Shown in pieces: positions 45,633-58,733 of a DNA stretch of 64,000 nt. The stretch is taken from positions 372,001 through 436,000 of the forward strand of contig JADANN010000107.1 in NCBI GenBank assembly GCA_018806985.1. The letters are read 5' to 3'. The notes beneath the pieces were generated by a model. The model worked only from the letters and a program-made list of their open reading frames with translations. It did no database searches and was not told where the DNA came from. Each line of letters opens with the position of its first letter. Position 1 is the first letter of the stretch. This DNA is from Angiostrongylus vasorum (Eukaryota; Nematoda; Chromadorea; Rhabditida; Metastrongylidae). A program made the position numbers and the translations under genes.

Positions 45633-48600
45633 AATATTTTAGGCGTACAAATTCAATCTGATTAGTCAAGCAATTTTCTGAATGCATCATTCTGTAATAA
45701 ACCACATTCTTTATAATAATAGACGGTTGAATACCGTCAGAACAGATTCTAGCACTACCTTTTCGTATTTGCATGATTTTCTCAATAACATGAATAATAT
45801 TACTTCTACACAGTTATAAATCTTTTGCTAAACACATTCGTTGTGCTCAGTTCAAGAAATTTGAAATTTTCGACCACTTTTTAGTGTTGGGATTTCTGAC
45901 TTCGTTCCTGCTGTTCTATGAAATTCATTAAAAGGCTATATCTACTGAAGACCTTCTCAGTTAAATAAATGGTCTAGTAAAAAGTTTTGCTGCTTTTTGA
46001 TTTAAATCTTTATAAATCCTTTTATGCTCCGTTATGTGTTCGTTATCAGATTGTCCGCTGCTCACTGAGTTTTAGAGGGCTCGTTTCCTCCAACGTCGAA
46101 CTGGATGCCGAACTGTGCAACAAAAGATATGTTATCGTACTTGTAGTCAAGAAAGCTTTTTTCCACCTTTTTTAAAAGTAATCTTTTATAGTGGCCAACG
46201 TTTCGGCGTTTTCGTTTCGTTCAGAGCCAAAATGACTCCAATTGAGTGTGCAAAGCAGTTCGTTCTTGGAATCCAATAGAGTGGAACATTGTACTCCGAA
46301 AGTTCGAAAACGTATACAACGTGACGTTCATTTGGTTACAAAAATGACCTGAGTCCAGAATGAGCTTGACATTTCCACTTGAAGATGAACTAAAAAATGA
46401 ATTTATGCAACGGTTCTGTCGCCAGATCTACTCGTAACTGGTTTTCCTTCAAGCAAGAAGCCGTAAAGAAAAAACATCATTGCAGAGGTTTGTTGCTATA
46501 AGTTTGTGTTCAACCGATTAGTTTCATTGCGCAGAATTGATTTGCAATGGGCACGAATAGAAGTCTTCATTTGTTTACCCTCGAATGATCGCTCTATTTC
46601 TCGCATCTTTTGTGCCCAGCTCGAATCTAAACCAATGTTATGTCATAGATTGTTCTTGATGGATGTCTACGGTTTTACATTCTTAGATAGTTATCCTTTA
46701 CTTTTTTTGCGACAAGATAATTCCCATTTATTTTGTTGCATTATGACACTCTTCTATAAAGGTGGTCTGTTAGGTAAATCGCGAATTCTGTAAGTATCTA
46801 TAGTAATTCATGAACAGCTGTGAATAAAGATGGTTCCCACGAACTACAATTGCGTCCATCTGTCCTGAAATAGTCGCCTTGAAGTGGCCTTTGAATACTA
46901 GCGCCCTTGGTATTTCTGGTCAGTGGCGGCTAATGTGTTTCAGTCGATTCTACCCTTACGTTTCTTCGTTCTTGGAATAATACAAAGGTAGCTTTAAAGA
47001 CGCAGTTAGAAATTCTTGTTTCGCGACATATTCAGACTGTTTTGTCAACTCTCCAGAAGCATTTCGCCGTCTTTGCTTGTATCATTTTCGGTGATTCACT
47101 GATATTACGTGTAACGTTTATTTCCTTATTCAACAAATGGATCCAACTGGAAATAGTAAAGTTCTCATCAGATTATAACAAGTCGCGCACATTTCAGATC
47201 AGACGGTTGTTACCCACATTCACAAGGCTTCTACATGTCGGATTTTTAACGTCATTGCGCTGCGCTCGTATTACGTTCTTGATTGATTCCGAGAGTTGAA
47301 CACATTTGTGAAGTTCGGGATAAATTCTTTTATAATTTGTTGGAACACTGCAGTTCTAAAAGCGCCCACTGCATAGTTTATCAAAGTTACTCATTTCATC
47401 TTGCTTAATTTTTGGAACTAAGTTGTTCATTATGTCAAACTCACAACTTAGACGCACATTGCTGAAGTTTTTGAAAATCTGTGTTTCATTTCTACACGTT
47501 TCATCAAAATGGACCAGATTTCTTAGCCCCCATTGTCACAAAAAACTCTCGAATCAGCGAATGTGGGGTAACACACTAGGCCGTCGAGTTTAATCATCTT
47601 TTTTTAGCTGAGTTTTTAGATTTTCTCTGACAAGCACGTGTTATTCTTCGTTCAAATCTTTTTCAATTCGGCATGAAAAACTAATGGAGTCTTGTGCATT
47701 TCCTTCTGTAACGACATTTCCTTCTTATTTCTCTTCAAACTACGGAAGATTTTTCTTTTATCTGTTGACTGGAATGAATCACCGTAAAGAAGAGATGTTC
47801 ATTGACCAGGATGCAAAGAAGACCCTATTGAGGGTGTCGAACAGCCACAATGGTTTCTAAAGTCGTCGATCTCCGTGAGTCTACAGCATGACAATTTCTA
47901 GTGAAGACTTTCATTATTTCATTAAAAACATTCTCTACTTAAGTGGTACGCGCTGACGAAGTTCAGCAAGAAGGTTTCTATCCGTTTCGATCTCGTAGCT
48001 ATTTCAGTCCTCTCAATGGTGCATTTCTTTTTCAGTAGCGTTTTCATTTTCCAGATAACAAATTTGCCGAACTGGAAGAAATTAGGGAAAAAAAATTGCT
48101 AGCTATTTTTTTGAAGATAACAGTCGAAACCTGGGAATAAAATGGCCTTAGTTTAGTCTAATTATTGCATAGGGTGATGAAGGATTTCCGATGGCACCGA
48201 TCTTTTGGTGGAGGGTAGTTTGGAAATTGAATAAATAAAACTATAAGACCTCATGTAATGATCAACGAATGGATGTACAAGAGAAGAAGTCAAATGATTT
48301 CTATCATTTGTTCGACACTTTATAGAAAAGGTGGGTTTCTGTCTTAAATTGTCGTTCGTCTTTCGATCTCAAGATTCTGGTTCTTCCACTTCTAAGATGA
48401 CTCGTAGTGAATACTGGAAGCCTTTTTGATCACGGTCTAAGGGTAGACTTCTCCGCAGATAAATTTGTTCTTGTGATTAGGGTCCTCCTTTTCGCGTTGT
48501 TTTCACGGTGATCTTTCGTCACTCTCTGCCTATATTACGAAAATGGAGTTTCCCATAACCATTTCTGATCACTAAATTTTCTGCTTTTTTTCAGTGTTGC

Positions 48601-51600
48601 TCTATAGACTTTGCTTCACATAGAAAATCCTTATTCATAAGTTTTATTCTCTAAATCACGCCTCAATTACATCTTCTTTGGTGCCGCCGTGATTAGAATG
48701 TTGCGCCTTCGAGTGTGGTGACGAGTTTTTGGTGGCTCAATCTTCAAGTGACAGGCATCGTCAAGCTGATTATGGATGGCTTCTACATCGCATTCGTCAG
48801 GAAGTTTCCACTTTTGTACGAACGACCTTGAAACGCCAGGCTACTGAATTTTTAACACAATTTTTAGCACTTGTTTCTGCTTTATAATGAAATTCACGAA
48901 TTTAAACGTACTTCTTGATGTAGCTATGTTCTGCTTTAACTCTTGATTTCCCTCAACAGCTATCTCATTACCGTCTATATACGTTTAGCTGTTCCGGTTT
49001 GAAGTGTGTAACATCGAAAAAAAGCTGCGAATCTCTTCTCATCAATCACAACCTTAATCTATGCATTAGTAAAAAGGTAGAAAACTGCCTGGATAGTTCA
49101 GCAACCTGCTTCTTCTGATTTCCGACATGGAGAACTGAGTGATCAGCGTTTGCCCAGTATGGTTGAGGTTGACGGTCTATATCTCGACAAACACGACCAA
49201 CGTGTTCGCCCAAAATATGGTCGAAACTTCCGACTGACTAGATTGCCATGACAAGTATAGCACTCTTCAAGAAATGTTTACCAACAAATTGCTCCTTGTT
49301 GAAAGCCTCTTATCTTTCACTTCTAGAACAGGAAGAAGTCCTCTGGTTAGAGCAGTCATAAAATGTTAACTTCCTGATAAAGGAATGTGTTTCTTCACGT
49401 CTTGAGCAAAATGCTATGTGGGAAATAAAGTACATAACCTTTTATAAGGAAGTAACAATCATTTCTGTGCTTATCCTAGAGCGTTTTGCTGGAGTTTGCA
49501 AAAGTTATGCTCATAAAGAAGAATTCAGAGAAATAGATGGTGGGATGAAGAAGCATACAGAGAGAAATCAGCTAACTGGTAGATGGAGGCGAAAGTGACA
49601 TGTACATTGAACGGAATAGGTATTTATACTACTTTTCTTGCAAGGTAAGAGAAGGCAAATGAAGGACATTGGCGCGAATATCGTGTCCCACCTTTTGATT
49701 TCCAATATCGTTCTATTTCAAAGCAGAGAGATTTCCAGAAATTCTATTTAGCGCACATCAAGGTCAAAGAATGAAAGACAGCCTATGTTTAACTTCGAGG
49801 CAAATATTTCTTTATTTACCTCGCTAAGTATCCGCCAGCGTCATCAATATCTGAACTGTTCAAGACTGTGACTTTGTTATTTCGATATACATCAGCCCAT
49901 TGGCAATTGCTGACATCGATTGTTGTGAACTCTCATGAAAAAAATTCTGATAAGCGATCTCACCTTCAGATCAGTTTCTGAGCATGTCATGTTCAGCTGA
50001 TGACATTAGAGAAATGCAGTACCAAATATCGAGCAAGTACTGCATAAGATTCTCAAGTACCGTTTAGTAACTGAGTATTTTGGTTCTGTCATATTTTTGT
50101 CAACAAGATATTATAGTGTCCAAAGGACAACGAATTTGCTTAAACCAAATGCTTAACAAAGCGGTCGTTGAGCAGATGCTTGATGAAGTGTTGAAGTGCA
50201 GCCTTTGAAGATCAAGGCCTGGTCGTATTAACTTGTGCTGAGATTAAGATGAAGTATAGCGGAAGTGAAGCATGACCTTTCTCAAGAATATGTGTTTTTC
50301 GAAGATTGTTTTTCTGGAGAACTGCAACAATATTTATGGGAACACGGGTCGTGTCAATGAATATTTCAACAGAGAAATAAAAAATGAAGGATTATTCGGA
50401 ATGTTCTATAAATTCTGGATTTAGGGAAGGAAATCGTTCCACAGCTTTCCCTAAAGCAAATATTAGTGTTCTCCGATATCATTTTGATACATGACGGTTA
50501 GGATCTGTTCTCACACACAGTAGAAAGCTTACTAACCAGTCGCTCTGCCATGGTGTGTCCATATACGACGTAGAGCGCAAAGGTTTTACAAGTGAAAATC
50601 AGGTCTAAGCAAATGATGTTGTAAGGTCAAGTGGCCACCACACCGGCTCCATTTAGCTGTCATTACTCTTAATAAACTTTTTGAGTGGAAGAAATACAGT
50701 AGAACGTTTACTATTTGGTCGCTTCCGGCACTGTTAGTGTTTTCCGACAGTTTTCAGACTTACAAAGCCTTTAACCATTAAACAACCCTCTCCAAACCAG
50801 CCTAAATGACTGCCAATGAGAGTGTCCTGCTGCTACACCCTCTTCGTCGTATGTTTGAAACCTTTCGTTCTTTAATACTACTGACTTTTTCGACTTTATG
50901 GTATCTATGTAGCCATTTCATATAGAATCCACAATTTTCTGCTGGTGGTTTTCCCAATATTTAAGGCATTGGACTTTTATAATCCTTTATTATATTAATA
51001 TCCACCAAGTGTCCTACTTCTTTGGTGTTAGCCGCTCTTGTGTGTTTTTATAAACTATGACAGACTCTGTTTTTTAATAATGTGAGAGAATTTAATATAG
51101 TTCTAGCGATACGAGACAGTAGCAGAAATAAGAGAGAGATGAAGAAAGAAACCTGGCTCAAGCAAATGAGTTCTTCGGGCCGCAAATTAGAAATTATAAA
51201 ATGTGAATGCTCACCGTAAATAACAAGAAATAACGATGAGGAAAAGACTATGGTAAACAAGATTAACTAAAGATTGCTGGGAAGTCCAAAAAATAGCTTG
51301 CAAGTATTTTCGGTGCTTTTTTCTTTACTTTCTTAAAATACTTGTCATGGTATACACGTCATTAAATAGAGGAGAAATTAGTAAAATCGTTACTTTTACT
51401 TCATCTGCTTAGTGTTTTCTGTGGGTAATATGGAGAGTTGTACTTGAGGCGAAAAAAAATTCACGAATCGTGAACACTCATCGAATCCAGTTCGTGTGAG
51501 AACAAGCTTTTACCGGTGATTCTCTGCCTATTACGACGATCTTTAACAATTAAACCAAAGTGCCTTTTGTAGACCTCAGAAGTAGGTTTGAAACGTATTC

Positions 51601-52041
51601 AGTTCAGGACTTTTTCACACTTCTTAATAAATTCTTCGATATACTAAACATTTATTAGTGAATTTTTGGTGTCAGTATTATTTCCTTCTGACGTTGAAAA
51701 TTGCAAGCATGGCTGAAAACGAAACGATGAGAAATTCGATGCCATTCTTTAGTCTTTTGCCAACTAGCACCGCCATCACCTTAATTGTACTCTTTGATGC
51801 CGATTTCATAATAAAAACATCTGTTCGGTCCAGACGGCAGTACAGTTTGCGTCTATCCGTTACTTGGCATTATTTTGTTTACCATTATAGAAGCCCAAAA
51901 AATAATTTTACATGTGAAAGCGTTAATATTTTTATTATTAAACTTAGATACTTCGATACATAGATGGCTCGTCCTCACTTTTATTTTATTGTTGCTATTA
52001 TTATCCTCATTACTATTTAATTTATTCCAATCCTCCACTAC
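45633..52041. other. long stretch without recognisable gene
   Basis: The largest frame is 95 codons (46506-46793) with no family match. No clear repeats were seen, except the weak hammerhead-like motif near 46.2 kb. Confidence 0.4.
46191..46228 (-). ncRNA. very weak hammerhead-like motif
   Basis: The minus strand reads CTCTGAACGAAACG, AAAACGCCGAAACGTTGGCC, close in order to the Penelope end motif, but the CUGANGA core is broken and stem II is doubtful. It is kept only as a possible old element end. Confidence 0.2.
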
Positions 52042-52230
52042 AGGACTCATCACCGTTCTGGTATCAAACTAGTCGCATGGTGACAAATCTCCCTCTGATC
52101 CGCAATGGTGGCGATGGTGACGACATGGAGCAGACTTTAGCCTGGCTGACCTCGAGACTCCAGGGAACCATAATGGCTAGACCAGCAAAACTCCGAATTA
52201 ATGGAGATCATGCTTGCACCAGCACAACTT
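52042..52230 (-). repeat. B-family element, copy 5, half-length
   Basis: It keeps only one half of the family sequence: CACCGTTCTGGTATCAAACT, CGCATGGTGACAAATCTCCC, CCTCGAGACTCCAGGGAACC and GGAGATCATGCTTGCACCAG. The other half, beyond the central region, is absent. Confidence 0.8.
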
Positions 52231-53217
52231 TATTATTAAAACACTAAATAAAACCTGAAATTAGAAATTTCGTAGGAAAGGAAGGAAATGCAATCATAGC
52301 TATTTTGGGTGGGTGAGCTAGATCAGTTCTGACCCAAGAAGGTGATATTTCGTTTATTTGTTTTTTTTTCATATTCCAGCTTCTGTATAACAGTTGAACA
52401 GAAAATTGACAATCTTCGTTATGAAGTCAATTTTTTTCTAGCGCCTCATTCTCTTTTCTTAGACGTTCCGGCCTCCTTGTTATGAATCGAGGGGGTTTTT
52501 GACTCGACACGTCGTCAGGCCAATTCAAGTCATTGTGTAGGCCAGATTTGGATACAACCATCTCTACAGTGCTACCAATAGAGTTGAATGACGCATTCCT
52601 AAAAGGACTGATCATCGTCGGGTGCTTCATCATTTATCCTTTTTAATGCTTGTCATTGTTCCTACAATGAGCTTCCTCAGTGCTCGTTAGGATGGAAGAC
52701 CACTCCCTCTTGAAAATAGAAGGACTGTGTACGATGATCTTTAAAATGTGCGATAATGTTGTGTTTTTTCTCTCGAAAAATGCTCGTTCGATTCTGTTTC
52801 GCCATTGCAGTGGTGAAATGAATGTGACATTACAAATGCTCTTGAAAGAGCACATTTGCTTGACTGTGACATTGGTTAATGTGGAAAATTCTCTCTTCTT
52901 CCTTCTTCATTTCTTTTTTCTTACTTCTATTCTTTGAAGCCTGCTGCTTAATTTTCACAGTCTCTTTTTTCTCGCTTGACTTTCTGGCATCATAAATTTT
53001 TAGAAATCGGGCAACCATTCATGTTATGGTTGTTTGACTGGATGCAGGAAGCATCGGATCAAATTAACTGCCTTAAGATTGGCGCGAATTGCAAGAAAAT
53101 GAAAACTTCATTTGAAATTAGAAGGTACTCATAATAATAACAAGTTTATATAAAACAGTGCAACAATGATGTCAAGAGAAAATTTTTTAATTTTTCATTT
53201 GCCTCTTATTTTTTCGC

Positions 53218-53394
53218 GGCAGGGATATGAGATACAACAAAAATGATGCTGAGAGATTTGCAAAACTTCTGCTCTGGTCCAGAATCGAACCCGTGATTAC
53301 CCTTTCCGAAGACTCACTTATTACCCTTCTGCACCACCGACGTCCTTGATTTGCTTTCTCTAAGCCAGTTTTTTTCCTCCAACAGTGCCATCAG
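53218..53394 (-). repeat. D-family element, copy 6, with best tRNA-like core
   Basis: It starts with GGCAGGGATATGAGATACA. On the minus strand it contains TGGTGCAGAAG (53336-53326), a perfect A box, and GGTTCGATTCT (53291-53281), a B box with one change, 45 bases apart, as in a tRNA gene. The acceptor stem does not pair, so it is a pseudo-tRNA promoter and not a tRNA gene. Confidence 0.82.
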
Positions 53395-53451
53395 TCTGGG
53401 CTCCAAGTTTTGCAAATATCTCAGCATTATTGGTAAAAAGTTAGACATTCT

Positions 53452-53708
53452 GATTCCAACTATACCCTAGCTTAACAGGGTTCATGGCCGATTTGTGGTT
53501 CTCAGATCACTTCAGTAGGTAGGTGATGACACCGTTAGGATAAAGAACTGGCTGAGAGAAAGACAACTTAAGGGCCTCAATAGTGCAGTGGATAGCACGT
53601 TAGTACGCGAGCACCAGAAAAGGCAATCCGGGGCTCGAAGCTGGCCTGAGCTCCGAGTTTTGCAAATATCTCAGCACCATTGTGGTTATTTTTTCACATA
53701 ATACCCCA
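53452..53708 (+). repeat. D-family element, copy 7
   Basis: Opposite orientation to copy 6, 57 bases away; the bases between include a third partial D end (TTTTGCAAATATCTCAGC at 53408-53425). It has an A box TAGTGCAGTGG (53581-53591, perfect) and a B-box-like GGCTCGAAGCT (53632-53642), and ends in TTTTTCACATAATACCCC, the terminal repeat. Confidence 0.82.
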
Positions 53709-54885
53709 CGAGAAAAAAAAACATTTCTTTTTAAAGCATGGGTACATAGACTATGGTGGGTATTGAAATGACATAAAAGCTGCATTCTTCGAGTATGCTG
53801 TGAAATATAAACAATTTAACGCTAGTAGCTTCTCTTCAATGTCAAACTTTCCGAGAAGTGTTTCCAGAGATTTCCACAGCCCAACGTTTAAATAAATCAT
53901 GCTTTTTTTCTTTCTCTTTTCTTCCACCGCAGTGGTTTTTTAGTCCTACACCTATTTGCCGTTTTCTGTCTCTGTATCCATATTTGTTCCTATTCCGGCC
54001 TTGATCTTTTTTGTCATCTATTGTTTACGCCATCCATTCTTTTCCTTCCATTTTTGACGGTTACGCAAACGCTTATTTACAGAAGAGGTAGATTGGCTAC
54101 TGTATCAACTACCGTATAAGTTACTTCTGAGCAGACTACAGTAGGCTTTATTGTTAAGAAACTGGTATATTTAAGAGCTGAAAAGTTTTTTTTTCCTTCA
54201 ACAAAAGGCAAACGCATACATTTGTATGATCGCAATATTTTGTGTACAAGGTTTTTTCTGTCGGAGGGTAGCTAATGCTTGTTATGGCAATCTGTTCTGT
54301 TTGCATTTTCAATGCTTCGTTGGAGGAAACGGCAACCGCATGTAATTGGTGAAATCGACCTTCGGATTTTGCCGTACTAAACCATTCATTTCATCTCCAC
54401 GTTGAAAAGCTGACCAAGCAGGTTTGTGAGTTATCTGAATTGCTCAGTGCAACGCTAATTTAGTTTGTGAGCCACGAGAAGCAGTTCACAGTTCCTACTC
54501 GATGTGTCGTATGTCAAGGGAGAAATGCTATGGTTAGATCAAGTGAGTAATGAGTGTATTGTTAAAGAAACTATGGGATTAAAAGTGGAAATAGACACAT
54601 CAGAAGAAATATCTCAACTCATATTAGAAGATGTGATTTCAAGCATAGGAAGCGAAGTGGCGTTTTAAGATGCCGCTACGGGGATATTCACATCTTAACT
54701 ACTGCTATTTTGAGGCCATGCACCTCTGACTGATTACGCTAGATATCTGTCGGTTAAGACACTGAATACTAGTCATCACATTAAATGACCGAGCATATTC
54801 CCATCATATTTGAACCGAAGAACAAAACAGTTATGGCGCGATTAGATGAGGTGATATGTTGAAGAAATATTGCTAAAGACGTTGA
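53709..54885. other. no recognisable gene
   Basis: No motif or repeat relation seen. Confidence 0.35.
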
Positions 54886-55282
54886 TGGTTACTTGGGTAT
54901 TTGGAAACTTGGATGGTCCGTATTCACTGGTTATGCGGGCTCCAACATAATTTCCATTGTTTCGGAGTTTTGCTGGTATAGCCATAGTGGTTCTATGGAG
55001 GTCAGACTAATCAGCGTCTGCCCCTGTTCGTTAGCACTACAGGACATCGCCGCCGTTGTGGATCAGAGGGAGATTTTCCACCATGCGCCTGGTTCGATAC
55101 CAGGATGACGGTGATTCCTGTTATTGGTTTACTCTTACCTAGGCTTCATAATAGAAACACCGGATTACTTCTCAGCTTGGGAGACGCTGTTAAGGGAATG
55201 AATACTTCCGCTGTACATCGCAGCCCAACACCCAAGAGCACTTGCCAGCCACGATGAAGCTGTAGACCGTTAGGGGACCAAA
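54886..55282 (+). repeat. B-family element, copy 4, with pol III boxes
   Basis: This copy shows the internal promoter best: A-box-like TGGATCAGAGG (55059-55069, one change from TRGYNNARNNG) and B-box-like GGTTCGATACC (55091-55101), 32 bases apart. The boxes lie in the middle of the element, about 170 bases from its left end. It ends with CCAGCCACGATGAAGC. Confidence 0.83.
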
Positions 55283-58039
55283 AAATAACCATAGGCCAAA
55301 AATCCTTAAAGCAAGAAAACAAGCTCATTTGCAAAAAATAAAGGGCGGAGGATGACGAAAGCTGGCGGTGAAATGTCTCAGCATTATTTTTTATCACCTG
55401 TGAAAATACTGCTAGTTTTTTAAGCTAAAAAAATTGAGAGTGCTTTAAGTAACTGACAGTGGTTAGTTGTGTTGAATCAGTTGAGATTACCAACACAGTC
55501 TAATACTGTTTCTACGAGTAGAGCATTCTTGCTAGTTAAAAGTTCCTATTTGCACGAAGGCTTTGCAAGGAAAGTATTTAGGCGTATATTTAGTATTTAA
55601 CCCAAAAATATTTGTAAGCAAAAGCGGCTAGTTCTTTTTAAATTCCATAAACGTATGATCATCGTCTGACGTTCAATGTTAACATGTAGACTGCATACGG
55701 CAGTTTCACACAGAAATGATGTAGACATGTCTTACCGTGAGCCAATTTTGATAGCAAGCATATTAATCTTAGAGCTACTTACGTTTATGTTTTCCTTGAA
55801 TTTTAGAAGATTGTGTAGACTCGAAATTGCTTTAAACACGGAGTATCTCCGCATAAAAACCGCAAGGAAAAGAATCTTGCATCAATAAATGACGCCTCAA
55901 TGGACAAAGGACGAGATGAAGCGAATCGTAGTTCATCGTTAAAAACTTTCGTCTGAGAAGTTCCGAAAGCGATTTTGAAAAAGCTGTTGCTGACTTTTTT
56001 TTTCTTGTTTCTGACTTACAAGTTATAACCGCAAGAATTTTTCCTATTACTGCTTGGAGTTCTAACTAGTGGCTCATATAGGAGGAAGCTAGAAGACAAT
56101 AGAAAAAAAAATTAGGAAATAGTGCTTGGAAATTATAAAGAACGATGATCTTCAGAGTAAATTATGATAAAATTCCTAGGTTGGAGAATGGTCATTACTG
56201 ATTCTAACAATATAAACTTCCAGGACCCACCTCCTTTTGACCAACAAAACGGTATTTGAGTAATGCGAGATAAGTGGGGGGAACTTTCATTAATAAACTT
56301 TTGTCTGTTCGAAAAGGAAATATCGAAACAAATTTAATCAAACCAAGTTTAAAACGAGTGTTTTTGTATTGATATGAGTGGGGATATTTTTGTATTGTTT
56401 CACTCTTTCCTTCTGTTTGAACAGTGATGAGGCAAGCGTTTTTTTTTCAGTGTGGGCTCTTGAGCAAAATAATATTGCGTTCAGAGCTACTGAAAAATAG
56501 GAAACAAGGAAATCCCAAAACGTTTAATTAAGTTCTTATCGAGCGTCAATATTACTTCCAATTACTTAAGAGTGGGTCTCTTTCATACAATGTAAAATTA
56601 CAGGAAGAAGCAAGCACATTCGTTTCCTTCGTTTATTTAGCTGTCATCCTTCAGCGGATGAATAGTTGCTTCTTTGTTCACTACTTACTCTTTAAACTCA
56701 AGACCACCGTACACATCAATCAGTTCACATTATATGTGATTCGGAGCATTCACACTTTCAACCTTTCTCAACTAAGATCGCTGGTAACCTTGTTATTTTG
56801 TTAATCATCGGATCATCCGAATAAGCTCTACCAAGCCAGAGCTTTTCCACTTCTCTCAATGGCATTCCTGAGCTGTTGCTCATTGAGCTCGATTCGCTTG
56901 ATGAACACCAAGAGGATTTCATTTTTCATATGAAAATCAATATTAAAGAATTTTCCATGAAACGACAGCCAATGGTACCACAACGGATGATGATGTAGCA
57001 CAAGTATGATTATTGCTGAGTTTCAAATTGGATATGGCGAACATCACAGTGTAGATGATTTTCATAAGAGATAGACTTTTGCTCTACTGTAGTACAGCAA
57101 GAAGTACTCTCGTACAAATACTTGCACGTAACGCCTTAACGAAATAGACTCACAGTAAAAGGAGTCCCACTCTCATAAGCCATCACATCATATCACGTAT
57201 CCACGAATACGGTTGCTTGTGTATGTGAAGGTGTGACTCAGTAGCACGCATCATTTATATTTCCTCTGAATCTATGTGATCCTTGGTATAGGGTGGATTG
57301 TCGCCTTTGCCTTTTTCTAATCTTCTATCGACTATATGGAAAAGCACAATCAAAATGGGTGAAGACATCTCACATGAGAAGGATCCGTAGCTCAACCGAA
57401 TAAGCTGAGAAATTGCCAATCTTGCACTACAAAGTCCCAACGTATATAATCAGTTTTTAAAAAATTTTCTCAGAGAAATGAAACGCGAGGTCTTCAGCTT
57501 GCTGACCATGAAATCAACTATAGTGATAACACAGTTTTAACAAAATCATTATAGAAATGCCTTATGTGGCTGCGATTTCCAAATAATTCTTAGGATATCT
57601 AGACAGCTATACTTCTCTGTAAGGTACTAAATTAATTTCATTCTTACAGTTTTAGTCTATATATTTTGTTAACGAAGTTGGCCATAGCATTCATTTCCAG
57701 TCATAACTCCACATGTTTAACCCTACTATATCAATTCATCGGAACCGTTTTCCTGACGACGTTACCATGTTACGGAATTCTCAACACATATTTAGACTTT
57801 GTTGATTGTTTTGTAATATGTCCGTGCTATCGTTCGCTTATCGTAATTGAAAAAAAACTGTTCATCCTTATTTGGTCACATTGTTTTCCTAGACTATTAA
57901 AAATGGCCTGACTGGATCTTTTCGTGCGTGATACATGGTGCAAACACCAAGGAACTGGTGGTTGACAGTGTTCCTTCTTTTGTGTTTAAATCTAAAACGT
58001 ACATGTAGGTATAGATGACCACTTCTAAACGTCCATATA
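55283..58039. other. no recognisable gene
   Basis: Frames of up to 81 codons without family match. Confidence 0.35.
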
Positions 58040-58385
58040 TCTACGTATGTTTGTGTGTATGTGTGCATATGTTTATATGTGTGTATGTGTATGTCGATAC
58101 ACACGTAGTTGGTTGTGACTACTAACAATGTGATGTGTTGCAGGCGTGAGAGAGAAGGCGAAAAGGTACGCACCCGCCCCAACCCTCCCACCTCACTAGA
58201 CAACCAACCATCAACCCAACCACTTCTGTCCTACTTACCATCATCATTCACCTTTACACACACAAGCACACAAACACGCACACACATACAAATACACACA
58301 TACGCACACGCCCGGACACACACACGCGCACACGCAAACACGAGCACTACACAAATATATACATATACGTATATATGTGTATATT
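58040..58385. repeat. scattered GT/CA-rich low-complexity tracts
   Basis: GTGTGTATGTGTGC-type sequence at 58040-58107 and ACAC/ATAC/CGCACA-type at 58251-58385, separated by a C-rich segment. Confidence 0.8.
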
Positions 58386-58675
58386 AACATGGATGCACAT
58401 CCACTCTACTACCACTATGCATACTTATTAAACCGAGCTTATTAATAAGCTTAATTTTGTGAATGAGAACATCATTTTTTCTGTTACAAATGAACTCCAT
58501 TGTTTTTTTTGCCAACATAAATCTTAAACTCTTTCTTCAACCAATAAACAGATGTCATTGTGATCATCCTTTCCAGAGATAATCATTCTCATGAAAGCGT
58601 CACCCCGATCCGTGTGGTCGTTTCTTGCAGAGATATTCCTCGATTTCGAACAAAATCCAGTGTTTACAGGAGAAG

Positions 58676-58733
58676 ATGATCATTTCGCTGCTGGTGTTTT
58701 CATTAGCAATTCTTCCGATTAGTTGGGCAATTT
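58676..58733 (+). CDS. PAN protein exon 1, signal peptide
   Basis: ATG is followed by 18 mostly hydrophobic residues, with a possible cleavage site after SWA, and the donor GTAAGT. The acceptor or leader upstream could be TTTCTTGCAG at 58621-58630. Confidence 0.65.

Noticed and set aside
53276..53345. Possible minus-strand tRNA gene with near-perfect boxes
   Set aside because: The acceptor stem does not pair and the sequence is the core of a D-family repeat.
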